From Gemmatimonadota bacterium (GTDB taxonomy: Bacteria; Gemmatimonadota; Gemmatimonadetes; Gemmatimonadales; Gemmatimonadaceae), in contig JAQBPY010000246.1 in the NCBI GenBank assembly GCA_028287285.1, positions 39,891 through 103,890 of the forward strand: 64,000 bases of DNA, written 5' to 3'. Positions within the stretch are counted from its first letter, which is position 1, and every line of letters begins with the position of its first letter. This document shows positions 52,416-60,633 of this stretch, in pieces. The notes beneath the pieces are model-generated. The model was given only the letters and a program-made list of their open reading frames with translations, was not told the DNA's origin and searched no databases. The position numbers were made by a program, and so were the translations under genes.

Positions 52416-54041
52416 TCAGCGCGGAGCCTTGGCCGCACGACGGGCGCGATCCTCCTCCCACTCGATGAATGGCCCATCGAAGTCGATGAGGCGCGTCCCG
52501 TCGAACGACCACACGCGTGTCGCCACCTCGCGCAGGAACGCACGGTCGTGGCTCACCAGCAGCACGGTGCCATCGTAGTCATCGAGCGCGTCCTCGAGCA
52601 CCTCGATGTTCTCGACGTCGAGGTGATTGGTCGGTTCATCCAACACCAGGAGATTCGCGCGCGAAAGCGTCATGAGCGCGAGCGCCATGCGGGCGCGCTC
52701 GCCACCGCTCAGTGTGCCGATCTCACGGACGACTTCCTCCCCCGTGAAGCCGAAGGCGCCGAGATGGTTCTGCACCTGGCCCCGGTTCCAGGTTCCTCGT
52801 TGCGCCTGGATCGCGTCAAACATCGACGCTCGGAGTGGAAGGTCGGACAGGTCCTGCCGGAACCAGGCGGGCGTGATTGATCCGCCAATTTTCGCATCAC
52901 CAGCCGCCGGCGCGCGATCGCCGAGTATCGTGGAAATGAACGACGACTTGCCGGCGCCGTTCGGGCCCACGAGCGCGACGAAGTCGTTGCGTCGCAACAC
53001 GGCGGTAAAGTCTTCCACGAGCACGCGGCCGGGTACCTCCACGCGCAGCTGCTCCACCGACACCACCTGGTCGCCGCCACGCTCGGCCGTCTCGAAGTGA
53101 AGCGTCATCGCCGCCGGATCGCCCGGCGGCGGCGCGAGGCGCGGCAGGCGCTCGAGCCGCTTGCGCTTGCCCTTGGCCTGAAAGGAGTTCACGCCGGCGA
53201 TGTTGCGCTTGATGTACTCCTCTTCCTTCTTTACATACGCGCGCTGCTTCTCCATCTCGCGCTCGCGCGTCAGCCGACGCTCGGCGCGCTGCGGCACGAA
53301 CTGGCTGTAGTTCCCCTTGTACGATTCACTCGTCTTCGCCTCGACGTGCAGGATGTTCGTGCAGATGGCGTCGAGGAACGCACGATCGTGTGAGACGACG
53401 ATCACCGTCTCGTCGGCCTCGCTGAGCCAGTCCTGGAGCCAGGTGGTGGTGTCGAGGTCGAGGTGATTGGTGGGCTCATCGAGCAGCAGCAGGTCGGCGG
53501 GCGCGATGAGTTGCGCTGCCAGACCGACCCGCCCGCGCTCACCACCCGACAGCGACGACACGAGCCGCGTCTTCGACTCCTCGGCGTCAAAGCCGAGGCC
53601 CTGGAGCACTGCGTCCACCCGAGCGTGATAGATGTAACCGCCCAGGTCGGCGAAACGCTCCTGGTCGTGGCCGAAGCGTTCGAGGAAGTCGTCCGTGACA
53701 CGCTCGCCCATCTCGCCGAGCTCCATCGCCTGTTCGGCAATGCGCTGCTCGAGGGTCACGACTTCGCGCCAGGCGGCGGCGCCTGCCTGCCAGACGGTCG
53801 TGGCGCCCTCGAAGGCCCGGTGCTGGTCGAGCAGGGCGTGCCGAAGTCCCGGCTTGCGCGCGACGCTGCCCACGGTGGGCTGGAGATCGCCGGTGATGAC
53901 CTTGAAGATCGATGTCTTGCCGGCGCCGTTGCGGCCGATGATGCCCCATCGCTCACCCTCTGCGACGGTAAAGGTGATGTTCTTGAAGAGCTCGGTGGCG
54001 CCGAAGGAGATGCCGACGTTGGAAACGGAGAGGAGGGTCAC
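52416..54041 (-). CDS. ABC-F family ATPase
   Basis: A 541-residue cytoplasmic protein with two ABC domains and no membrane region. Walker A motifs are GRNGAGKTS and GPNGAGKSS; signatures are LSGGERGRVGLA and LSGGERARMALA; both Walker B regions read LLLLDEPTNHLDLD or LVLDEPTNHLDVE. The linker between domains is charged (ERRLTREREMEKQRAYVKKE), as in the P-site tRNA-interaction motif of ABC-F factors. Such proteins act on the ribosome. GTG 54041 is the start. It is a stand-alone gene. Confidence 0.9.
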   Translation of the reverse strand: MTLLSVSNVGISFGATELFKNITFTVAEGERWGIIGRNGAGKTSIFKVITGDLQPTVGSVARKPGLRHALLDQHRAFEGATTVWQAGAAAWREVVTLEQRIAEQAMELGEMGERVTDDFLERFGHDQERFADLGGYIYHARVDAVLQGLGFDAEESKTRLVSSLSGGERGRVGLAAQLIAPADLLLLDEPTNHLDLDTTTWLQDWLSEADETVIVVSHDRAFLDAICTNILHVEAKTSESYKGNYSQFVPQRAERRLTREREMEKQRAYVKKEEEYIKRNIAGVNSFQAKGKRKRLERLPRLAPPPGDPAAMTLHFETAERGGDQVVSVEQLRVEVPGRVLVEDFTAVLRRNDFVALVGPNGAGKSSFISTILGDRAPAAGDAKIGGSITPAWFRQDLSDLPLRASMFDAIQAQRGTWNRGQVQNHLGAFGFTGEEVVREIGTLSGGERARMALALMTLSRANLLVLDEPTNHLDVENIEVLEDALDDYDGTVLLVSHDRAFLREVATRVWSFDGTRLIDFDGPFIEWEEDRARRAAKAPR

Positions 54042-54136
54042 GCGCGGATGGAAGAAGGCAAGGAGATGTCGAGAAAGCTACATGCCGGATGCATTTCACC
54101 AATCGCTCCTGAACCTGCAGTGCCGGGGCTACGCCG

Positions 54137-55399
54137 TCACGGCACCATGCCGGCGGGCGCCACGCCCGCGAGCGCCGACACGATCAGCGCGGCCCATTGG
54201 GGCCCGAGATACGAGTTCGCCGTGTCGACGTACCACTCGTCGAGCGAGTGTGCGCCGCCGCCCTGCCCACCGCCACCGAGCCTGATGGCCGGGATGCCCA
54301 TGCTGATCGGGATGTTCGCGTCGGTGCTCGACGCACTCGTCTGCGTGGAAAAGCCGAGCGACTTGGCGGCGTTGAGTGCGGTCTGCACGATGGGCGCGGC
54401 GTCAGCCTGCCCGCCGGTGGGGCGAAAGCCCATCGAGTCGATCTTGAGCGAGAGCTTCGCGGCCGCGGCGCGCGGGCCCGTCCAGCGCGCGTTTTCGGCG
54501 TCGAGCGCCTGGGTGAGAATCTTCTGGATCTTCGCATCGATGTTCGCGAGCTCGGTTGCGCTCTCGGACCGCATGTCGACTTCCATGGAGCCTTCGAACG
54601 GAATGGAATTCACCGACGTGCCGCCGGAAATGATGCCGACGTTGAACGTCGTCTTCGGCGTGGACGGCACCTGGATGTCGGCGATCATCGCCCCCGCGCG
54701 GGCGAGGGCGTGGATGGGATTGGGGATGCCGAACGCGCCGTAGCTGTGACCGCCCGGCCCCTTGTATGTGACCTTGTATCGGTTGCTGCCCACCGCGCGG
54801 CTCGCGATGCCGAGTCCTTCTCCGTCGACCGTGATGAAATAATCGATCTTGCCCTGGAGCTCTTTCGTGAACAGATGCCGCGTGCCGCGGAGATTGCCGG
54901 GCCCTTCTTCGCCCACGTTGGCGACGAAGTAGACAGTGCCGTTGGTCTGGAGGCCGGCCTTCTCGAAGGCACGCGCGACGGACAGCACCGTCACGAGTCC
55001 GCGGACGTCGTCGCTGATACCCGGCGCGACGATGGTGTCGCCCTTGTGCTTGATGGAGACGTCGGTGCCTTCGGGAAAAACGGTGTCGAGGTGGCCCTGG
55101 ATCAGCACCGTCGGACCCCGTCCCGTTCCTTTCCGCTCGGCGATGACGTTACCAACCGCATCGATGCGCACGTTCTTCAGGCCGGCGGCCTCGAAGCGCT
55201 TCTTGATGTCCGCGGCGCGCACCGATTCCTTGAAGGGCGGCGCGGGGATCTGGACGATCTCGAGCTGCTGCTGAAAGGTCCAGGCCTTGTCGGCCTTGAT
55301 GATGTCGAGGACGTCCCGGACTTTCGCGTTGTTGGTTGGCAGCGGGGATTGTGCGCCGAGCGGGAGGGCGAAGGCGAGGAGGAGGAGGCGCTTGATCAT
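54137..55399 (-). CDS. Secreted M20-family metallopeptidase
   Basis: A 420-residue peptidase with a signal peptide (MIKRLLLLAFALPLGAQ). Zinc ligands are visible in LIQGHLDTVFPEG (His, with Asp), PGISDDVRGLVTVL (bridging Asp), NVGEEGPGNLRG (catalytic and metal Glu) and AHSLDEWYVD (late His). The central dimerisation domain contains KGPGGHSYGAFG. It probably hydrolyses di/tripeptides in the periplasm. The ATG at 55399 gives the clean signal sequence; 55459 is open but unlikely. Confidence 0.85.
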   Translation of the reverse strand: MIKRLLLLAFALPLGAQSPLPTNNAKVRDVLDIIKADKAWTFQQQLEIVQIPAPPFKESVRAADIKKRFEAAGLKNVRIDAVGNVIAERKGTGRGPTVLIQGHLDTVFPEGTDVSIKHKGDTIVAPGISDDVRGLVTVLSVARAFEKAGLQTNGTVYFVANVGEEGPGNLRGTRHLFTKELQGKIDYFITVDGEGLGIASRAVGSNRYKVTYKGPGGHSYGAFGIPNPIHALARAGAMIADIQVPSTPKTTFNVGIISGGTSVNSIPFEGSMEVDMRSESATELANIDAKIQKILTQALDAENARWTGPRAAAAKLSLKIDSMGFRPTGGQADAAPIVQTALNAAKSLGFSTQTSASSTDANIPISMGIPAIRLGGGGQGGGAHSLDEWYVDTANSYLGPQWAALIVSALAGVAPAGMVP

Positions 55400-55440
55400 G
55401 AGAGTCGGGCGGGAAAAAGGAGATACAGCAATGTTCGTCT

Positions 55441-56688
55441 TCACACTACTTTCCACCATGGCGCCGCCAGAACGCGATCCGACAGCCAGAACGTTTCCGT
55501 TCCGTCGTGCAGCAGCAGGCCACCAACCGCGGTGTCAGCGTACTCAATGAGAAAGCTGCGCAAGTGCCGCGCGTCGGCGTAGCCGGGGTTCGATGTCGCC
55601 TTCACCTCGACGGCAAGCACGCGCTGCTTGCGCTCCACCACGAAGTCCACCTCCTCGCCACCGCTCGTGCGCCAGTACATCACCGCCGGACGAGCCACGT
55701 CCGTTTCCCGCCAGGCGAGCAGGTCGGTGAGAATGAGGTTCTCCAGGTGTGCGCCACGCGGTGCGGCGTCGCCCGCCAGGGAGAGTGCGAGTCCGGTGTC
55801 GCTCCAATAGTACTTCGGCGACTTCATGAGCCGCTTCGTCCGATTGACGGCATAGGCTTCAACGCGCACGAGCTGATACGAGACCTCGAGCAGGTTCAGG
55901 TATCGCTGCACCGTGGTGCGCGGCAGGCCGACGTCGCGCGCGAGATCGCTCTGGTGCACGACGTTGCCGAGCCGTTCGCACACGGCGCGCATGAGGCGCT
56001 GGAAGTCATAGAGCGAATCAATGGCGGCCAGGTCACGCAGATCACGCTCCAGATAGGTCTGCGTGTAACCGGCAAACAGCTCCGCGCGGTCGGCGGCGTG
56101 GCGGGCCTCCGGGTAGCGAAGTGCCGGTTGCGGATACCCTCCGCGTGCCGCGAGCAGCCGCCAGTCTTCGGCAGGCGCTACCTGTGCATCCAGGACGTCC
56201 AGCCAGTCATGAGCGGGAACATCAAGCAGCGCCGACCAGCAGCCCGCCGAGCCAAACCCGAGTTGCTCGCGCCGCGTCATCGGCCACAGGGTGAGGTAGC
56301 GTGCTCGCCCCGCAAGCGACTCGGACACCCGATTGGTGAGCAACAGGTTCGCGGATCCCGTGAGCACGAAGCGCCCAGGGCGTTCGTCGCGATCGGCCGC
56401 TTCCTTGAGGGTGATGAGAAGGTCGGGCTCGCGTTGTACCTCGTCGATCGTCAGGTATTCGGCCTGCGAAACAAAGGCGCGCGGCTCATTGCGGGCCATC
56501 GCGCGCGCCTCTGCCCCATCCAGCGTGATGTACTGTCGTGAGTCGGGCGGTGCGTTGGCACGAACGAGCGTGCTCTTGCCGGTGCGACGGGCGCCCGTGA
56601 CGACGACCACGGGGAACAGCCGCAGGCTCCGCGCGAGGGATGCCTCGAGCGTTCGGGGAAGGACCAGTGTTGAAGTAGATATGCCCAT
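55441..56688 (-). CDS. AAA ATPase with C-terminal DUF4143
   Basis: A ~415-residue ATPase of the AAA_14/DUF4143 type. Walker A is VTGARRTGKSTLVRA near residue 34; Walker B is YLTIDEVQREPDLL; RFVLTGSANLLLTNRVSESL follows. The C-terminal DUF4143 region has QSDLARDVGLPRTTVQRYL, YYWSDTGLALSL, HLENLILTDLLAW and YWRTSGGEEVDFVVERKQRV with a nuclease-like E/D-x-K pattern (EVKA). The function of the family is unknown. Starts at 56688 and 56721 both fall inside tandem palindromes, which suggests autoregulation. Confidence 0.82.
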   Translation of the reverse strand: MGISTSTLVLPRTLEASLARSLRLFPVVVVTGARRTGKSTLVRANAPPDSRQYITLDGAEARAMARNEPRAFVSQAEYLTIDEVQREPDLLITLKEAADRDERPGRFVLTGSANLLLTNRVSESLAGRARYLTLWPMTRREQLGFGSAGCWSALLDVPAHDWLDVLDAQVAPAEDWRLLAARGGYPQPALRYPEARHAADRAELFAGYTQTYLERDLRDLAAIDSLYDFQRLMRAVCERLGNVVHQSDLARDVGLPRTTVQRYLNLLEVSYQLVRVEAYAVNRTKRLMKSPKYYWSDTGLALSLAGDAAPRGAHLENLILTDLLAWRETDVARPAVMYWRTSGGEEVDFVVERKQRVLAVEVKATSNPGYADARHLRSFLIEYADTAVGGLLLHDGTETFWLSDRVLAAPWWKVV

Positions 56689-56724
56689 ATCGTGGGCAAA
56701 ATATGCCCATACCGTGGGCATATT
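56682..56724. promoter_or_regulatory. Two tandem palindromes at the start of the AAA/DUF4143 gene
   Basis: TGCCCATATCGTGGGCA (56682-56698) and TGCCCATACCGTGGGCA (56704-56720) are palindromes with six-base arms TGCCCA/TGGGCA, spaced exactly 22 bp apart (two helical turns). The spacing suggests cooperative binding of one regulator. They overlap both candidate start codons of the ATPase gene. Confidence 0.65.
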
Positions 56725-56735
56725 ACAAGTACTTG

Positions 56736-57890
56736 CTACTGGATCTGGATGTAGAGTGGCACCGGCCAGAGCCGCAGGATGTCAATGCGCCGTGTCGGCG
56801 GCCGGTCGTTCCTCGCCTTCGTGAATTGCTTCCACCCCGTGAACTGCACCGGCTCGCGCTTGATGTCGCGCCAGTAGGTATCGCGCTTCATCCACGGCGG
56901 GCCAAAGCCGTCCATGTGCATGACGAGCTGCACGCGCGGGTCGAGCGTGATCTTCTTCGTGTTCGTGACCCCGCCCGGCGTGAAGCGGTGCACCACGAGA
57001 ATCTTTGGCGGCAGCTTGTGCTTCTCCACCAACGCCGCGAGAAAGTGCGACGCATAGTTGATGTCGGCGGCGTCGTACGTGCCGATGCGCTTGCCGGGAA
57101 TGCCGCCCTTCTTCATCGAGAATTCAGGGTCGATGCCGAGGTGCACGTCGGGCCGCACGAGGAACTTCTCGATCCAGGGCAGTTCGTACTGCAGGGTACT
57201 CTGGCCCACCTGGAGGTCGAGGAAGAGGAGCGCGTTCCGGCTCTTCGCCCAACCGTAGACTTTTTCGATCATCGCGCTGTCATGCCGCGTCCGATACTTG
57301 CCGCTCGTGCCAGGTTGCGCGTCTGCGACGAGGACGATGAGGTGCAGCGCCGGTTGCGTGGGATGCGCCGGATCCAGCCGGTTCCATGCCACGACCTCCG
57401 AGTCGAGCTTGCCGAGCATGACGTCCGGGGCGAACTCGCCAAGGATGCCCATTCGTTTGGAGAGCGGATTTCCGTAGAAGGCCACGATGCGCCGCGCCGG
57501 CAGGATGCTTCCAGGTAACGGCTCGGGTCCCTTTACGGGCCAGAGTGAGTCCAGTTTTCCGCCCATGTCGCGGAACGCCAGATGGCGGTCGCCGGACTTC
57601 GGGCCCATCGACCCGCCTCTTCGCCTGCTAGAGTCCTCAGGAGCAATCCGCATGGCGTTCACCGATGTCGTGTCCATTATCGTCGCGCGGCGTGCCGCCA
57701 TCAGCGAGTCAACTGAATCCCGCTGCGCGCGCGGAATGGTGTCGCGAACGGTCGAGGGTTTCTGACGTGAGGCAACCGTCGCGGCTGCCGCGCGCGGAGT
57801 ACCATCGGCACATGCGCCGAGGACGCAGGCGCCGAGTGCGATCATGGACTGGGCGAAGTGGAGGTTCCGAATGAGGGAACGGAGCGGCAT
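56736..57890 (-). CDS. Conserved lipoprotein of unknown function
   Basis: A 384-residue protein with a lipoprotein signal (MIALGACVLGACADG). After a charged, low-complexity segment comes a TIM-barrel-like body: RRIVAFYGNPLSKRMGILGE, HLIVLVADAQPGTSGKYRTR, VYGWAKSRNALLFLDLQVGQ, VRPDVHLGIDPEFSMKKGG, PPKILVVHRFTPGGVTNTKK and VQLVMHMDGFGPPWMKRDTY. The D-x-E and late aspartate recall glycoside-hydrolase-like barrels, but I do not recognise a family. It ends 15 bp before the outer palindrome of the ATPase gene. Start taken at 57890. Confidence 0.65.
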   Translation of the reverse strand: MPLRSLIRNLHFAQSMIALGACVLGACADGTPRAAAATVASRQKPSTVRDTIPRAQRDSVDSLMAARRATIMDTTSVNAMRIAPEDSSRRRGGSMGPKSGDRHLAFRDMGGKLDSLWPVKGPEPLPGSILPARRIVAFYGNPLSKRMGILGEFAPDVMLGKLDSEVVAWNRLDPAHPTQPALHLIVLVADAQPGTSGKYRTRHDSAMIEKVYGWAKSRNALLFLDLQVGQSTLQYELPWIEKFLVRPDVHLGIDPEFSMKKGGIPGKRIGTYDAADINYASHFLAALVEKHKLPPKILVVHRFTPGGVTNTKKITLDPRVQLVMHMDGFGPPWMKRDTYWRDIKREPVQFTGWKQFTKARNDRPPTRRIDILRLWPVPLYIQIQ

Positions 57891-57984
57891 GGCGGGTAGA
57901 AAGGTATGCACGTCGCTGTGGCATGAAGCTGCACTACAGCAAACGAGGCATCCATCGTGGATGCCCCTGTCCGTCCTGCACGCT

Positions 57985-58257
57985 TCAATAGTGATAGCGC
58001 GCCTGAAGAAACTCTACGCGATCGTCAAATACCTCGTAGACCAATCGATCCGCCCCCGTGACACGCCGGGACCACACGTTGCCCCCCATGTGTTTCAGGT
58101 GCTCCGGCTTCCCAATCCCCTCGTGCGGGTCACGCATCGTTGCCTCCATCAGGTCGAGCACGCGGAGCGCAAGCTTCGGACTCGTGTCCACCCAGCACCG
58201 GAGATCTTCCCGGCACTCATCCTGTACCACTGCATTGCGCTTCCTTTTTGCCGCCAT
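57985..58257 (-). CDS. yoeB: YoeB/Txe-type mRNA interferase toxin
   Basis: A 90-residue toxin of the YoeB/Txe family (RelE superfamily). Visible features are CREDLRCWVDTSPKLALRVL, DPHEGIGKPEHLKHMGGNVW, RRVTGADRLVYEVFDDRVEF and the terminal ARYHY with the catalytic histidine. The family cleaves ribosome-bound mRNA. The partner YefM-type antitoxin gene lies 30 bp upstream but is frameshifted here, while the toxin frame is intact. Residues expected in the active site (E, R, H) all appear to be present. Confidence 0.85.
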   Translation of the reverse strand: MAAKRKRNAVVQDECREDLRCWVDTSPKLALRVLDLMEATMRDPHEGIGKPEHLKHMGGNVWSRRVTGADRLVYEVFDDRVEFLQARYHY

Positions 58258-58287
58258 CGGGGGCGTCTCGATTACCTGCCTGTGGTC

Positions 58288-58566
58288 CTACTCATCGAGT
58301 CCGAGTTGAGCGCGGAGCTCAGTGAGATCCTGGGACTTCGTCGAGCCCTTTCGGGCGCGTGTGAGGGCGGAAAGCAACCGGGCCGCATTTGCAGGCGACC
58401 GAAGCAGATAGGCCGTTTCATCAGACTCGCCAACTCACCGGCGGGGATGAGCGCCATATCCTCATGGCCCCGACGCTGGATGACAGCAGCGTCCCGCGTA
58501 TCCTCGACTTCGTTCCATATCTCAGCCAGGTGCTCCGTAATATGTTGGTAGAAATTGACTTACCAT
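58288..58566 (-). pseudogene. yefM: YefM/Phd-type antitoxin gene, frameshifted
   Basis: Pieces of one antitoxin lie in successive frames: HLAEIWNEVEDTRDAAVIQR plus RGHEDMALIPAGELASL, then, one frame over, SDETAYLLRSPANAARLLSA and ending LTELRAQLGLDE at 58288. The intact family reads through without a break. The start region also has a frame change (ATGATGG followed by a frame with VNFYQHITEH after TAA). At least one, probably two, indels are present. The result should be no functional antitoxin, although the adjacent toxin is intact. Confidence 0.7.
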
Positions 58567-58589
58567 CATAAGCGGGTTACGTTATGATG
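58564..58589. promoter_or_regulatory. Palindrome shared by divergent toxin-antitoxin modules
   Basis: CATCATAA (58564-58571) and TTATGATG (58582-58589) are perfect inverted repeats with a 10-bp spacer. The left arm overlaps the antitoxin start region; the right arm ends 1 bp before the opposite gene. Autoregulatory antitoxin operators typically look like this. Confidence 0.6.
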
Positions 58590-58590
58590 C

Positions 58591-58854
58591 ATGACGAGCG
58601 TCTCTCGGCATCTGGCCGAAATCGGTCGGCGTGGCGGCACCAAGAGCCGGCGCACGCTCGACCCCACTACCGCGCGCGCCATGGTTCGGGTGCGGGAGGC
58701 TCGTCGTGCATATCGACGGTTCTACACCCAGTGCTTCTGGTCGTACCGCGCCGACCTAGTTATCACGACCGATGATGTCGCCTGGGTTGCAGAGCAACTC
58801 ATGAAGCACGGAGATCAGGCGGCATGGCGTGTCGGTACGGCGCTGTGCCGTTAA
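58591..58854 (+). CDS. Small partner protein of an AbiEii-type nucleotidyltransferase
   Basis: An 87-residue basic protein beginning VSRHLAEIGRRGGTKSRRTL and continuing with MVRVREARRAYRRFYTQCFW and TTDDVAWVAEQLMKHGDQAA. I do not recognise a named family, but similar short proteins with the YRRF-x3-FWSY and W-AEQL-MKHG patterns occur in front of AbiEii genes. It lacks the wHTH domain of the standard AbiEi antitoxin. The gene overlaps the following nucleotidyltransferase gene by up to 31 bp and starts 1 bp after the palindrome, so an antitoxin role is likely by context. Confidence 0.6.
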   Translation: MTSVSRHLAEIGRRGGTKSRRTLDPTTARAMVRVREARRAYRRFYTQCFWSYRADLVITTDDVAWVAEQLMKHGDQAAWRVGTALCR

Positions 58855-59657
58855 CGGAATATCAGCACCAATTACTTGCCGATCTCGCGGCGGCACGAAC
58901 AGACGAGCGCTATCTCGCGGGTGGCGCGGCCCTGCACATTGCGCCCAATTCCACACGGTACAGCAACGACCTGGACTTCTTTCACGATTCGGTCACGCGC
59001 GTCGCGTCGACATTTGCTGCCGACATAAAACTCCTCGAATCTGGTGGCTACACGGTCGCCGTCGAACTGAGTCAGCCGGGATTCGTGCGCGCGAAGGTGA
59101 CTCGCGATGCGCACTCGACGCGAGTCGACTGGGCGCACGACTCTGCTTGGCGATTCATACCACTGGTGCGTGACACCCTCGGCGGCCTGCTCCTCCATCC
59201 TGTGGACCTGGCGGTGAACAAGGTGCTCGCGCTCGCGGGCCGCGATGAGCCTCGCGACTTCGTGGACATCCTCTTCATCAACGACCGTATCCTCTCGCTC
59301 GGCGCGCTGTGCTGGGCGGCGGTGGGCAAGGATCTCGGGTTTACACCATTGTCATTGCTCGAGCTCCTAAAGCGTCGGGGGCGCTATCGTCCGGAAGATT
59401 TTGCGCGGCTCGACCTCGCAGTCCCGTTCGAGCTCATCGCAGCAAAATCGACATGGCTCGCCGCGTTGGATGACGCCGAGGTCTTCGTGAGAAGCCGGCC
59501 GCCAGCGGAAATTGGATGTCTCTATTGGTCCAGCACAAAGAAGGCGTTTGGTGCACCGACGCCTGCTGACCTTTCGCGTGGTGATGTACGGGTGCACTGG
59601 GGCGCACCAGGTGGAGTGCTGCCGCGCCTCGCGGATTTCGGACTCGCCGAGCCCTGA
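58824..59657 (+). CDS. AbiEii/AbiGii-family nucleotidyltransferase toxin
   Basis: A 277-residue protein of the AbiEii (DUF1814) nucleotidyltransferase family. The catalytic block reads YLAGGAALHIAPNSTRYSND followed by LDFF, matching GG-x-L..R.S.DLD. The lysine block VDLAVNKVLALAGRDEPRDF with VDI follows, as in MenA/AbiEii proteins. Such toxins transfer nucleotides to tRNA or other targets and act in phage defence or growth control. Start at 58824 overlaps the upstream gene; GTG 58845 is an alternative. The C-terminal third (EVFVRSRPPAEIGCLYWSST) is of unknown role. Confidence 0.82.
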   Translation: MACRYGAVPLTEYQHQLLADLAAARTDERYLAGGAALHIAPNSTRYSNDLDFFHDSVTRVASTFAADIKLLESGGYTVAVELSQPGFVRAKVTRDAHSTRVDWAHDSAWRFIPLVRDTLGGLLLHPVDLAVNKVLALAGRDEPRDFVDILFINDRILSLGALCWAAVGKDLGFTPLSLLELLKRRGRYRPEDFARLDLAVPFELIAAKSTWLAALDDAEVFVRSRPPAEIGCLYWSSTKKAFGAPTPADLSRGDVRVHWGAPGGVLPRLADFGLAEP

Positions 59658-59689
59658 GGGACGGCAATGCCGGAGTAGGTCCACATTCG

Positions 59690-60100
59690 TACAAGTTCGA
59701 ACGGAAGATCGTATTCGACAGCAATCGCCGGACGGGCGGCGTCGACGCACTCTATTCGCTTGACTTGACGTCGAGTACCGCTGTTGCCGTACCGATACCG
59801 GTTGCGGGGCCGCCCGCGCCTGGCAGCGCCGCCAACCAGCCGCGCTTCTCACCCCTCTGGTGGTGAGATTGCCTACACGTATACCCGCCCGCTGGTAACA
59901 CTTTTGATATCTGGATCATGAGCGCCAACGGGACAAATTCTCGTCCGTTTGCAAACTCCTCAATGCGCGAGTTCATGCCGGAGTGGAGTCCCGACGGCGC
60001 GTACATGGTCTACGTGCGTTCACCGGCACTCAATGTCAACGAGATCGTCATTGCGCGAGTGAGCGACGGAAGCATTGTGCGGACGATCCCGGAGCCAACA
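59690..60100 (+). pseudogene. TolB/PD40-type beta-propeller fragment, frameshifted
   Basis: Three segments in different frames make up propeller blades: KIVFDSNRRTGGVDALYSLD ending at a TGA near 59866; GGEIAYTYTRP; then NTFDIWIMSANGTNSRPFAN, EFMPEWSPDGAYMVYVRS and VIARVSDGSIVRTI. The last two contain the classic PD40 words (DIWIM, WSPDG). The fragment stops where a REP-like repeat begins at 60101. At least two indels show decay. Confidence 0.65.
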
Positions 60101-60160
60101 GTTGTCGTCCTGAGCGAAGCGAAGGACCTGTTTGTGCTGGTAAAGGAGCAGTCCTTAGGA
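60101..60160. repeat. REP-like hairpin repeat
   Basis: GTTGTCGTCCTGAGCGAAGC followed by AAGGACCTG and its inverted partner GGAGCAGTCCTTAGGACG. The same words form the interior of the 46.4-kb element. It marks the end of the propeller fragment. Confidence 0.6.
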
Positions 60161-60384
60161 CGGATCTCGAGCGCGATGATATTCGCGCCGCCCTGGCATT
60201 CACTGCGGATGGGGAGCGTCGTCTCCGTGGTGACACCGCGGCGTGAGTGAGTTGACTGCGCCGCGGTTGCTCCTCAACCAGAATCTCGCGCCCAGCCTCG
60301 TCCGTCGCTTGGCCGGCTCCTATCGTGGCGATATTCCACGGGACCATTCCTGATGCGGTTGAGTGCAGGGGTCGTCAGAGTCCT

Positions 60385-60630
60385 TGCCTAGCGACAATCT
60401 GCTTGCGTGTCCGGCGAAAAGGACGAGACAGTTTATCCGCACCGTGGCTGCGGGATGACAGGTGGCGTCCCACAGTAGTGTCGGGGTCCGCTGTACAGTC
60501 CTTTGCGCCAGTGTTAACAGTAGATCCCAACTCGCCTCGCGAGCGCAGGATGACAGCTCACTGAACCGTATTGGCGCCAGGCACGACCCCATAGTGCGAA
60601 CCATGCCATGGCTGCGGGATGACAAGCCGA
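60385..60630. repeat. Gene-free spacer with scattered REP-like words
   Basis: Between the repeat at 60.1 kb and the ADOP permease stop there is no convincing gene. Copies of GGCTGCGGGATGACAGG-type and GCAGGATGACAGC-type words appear near 60446, 60544 and 60610. They lie downstream of the permease gene and could terminate its transcript. Confidence 0.5.
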
Positions 60631-60633
60631 CAC

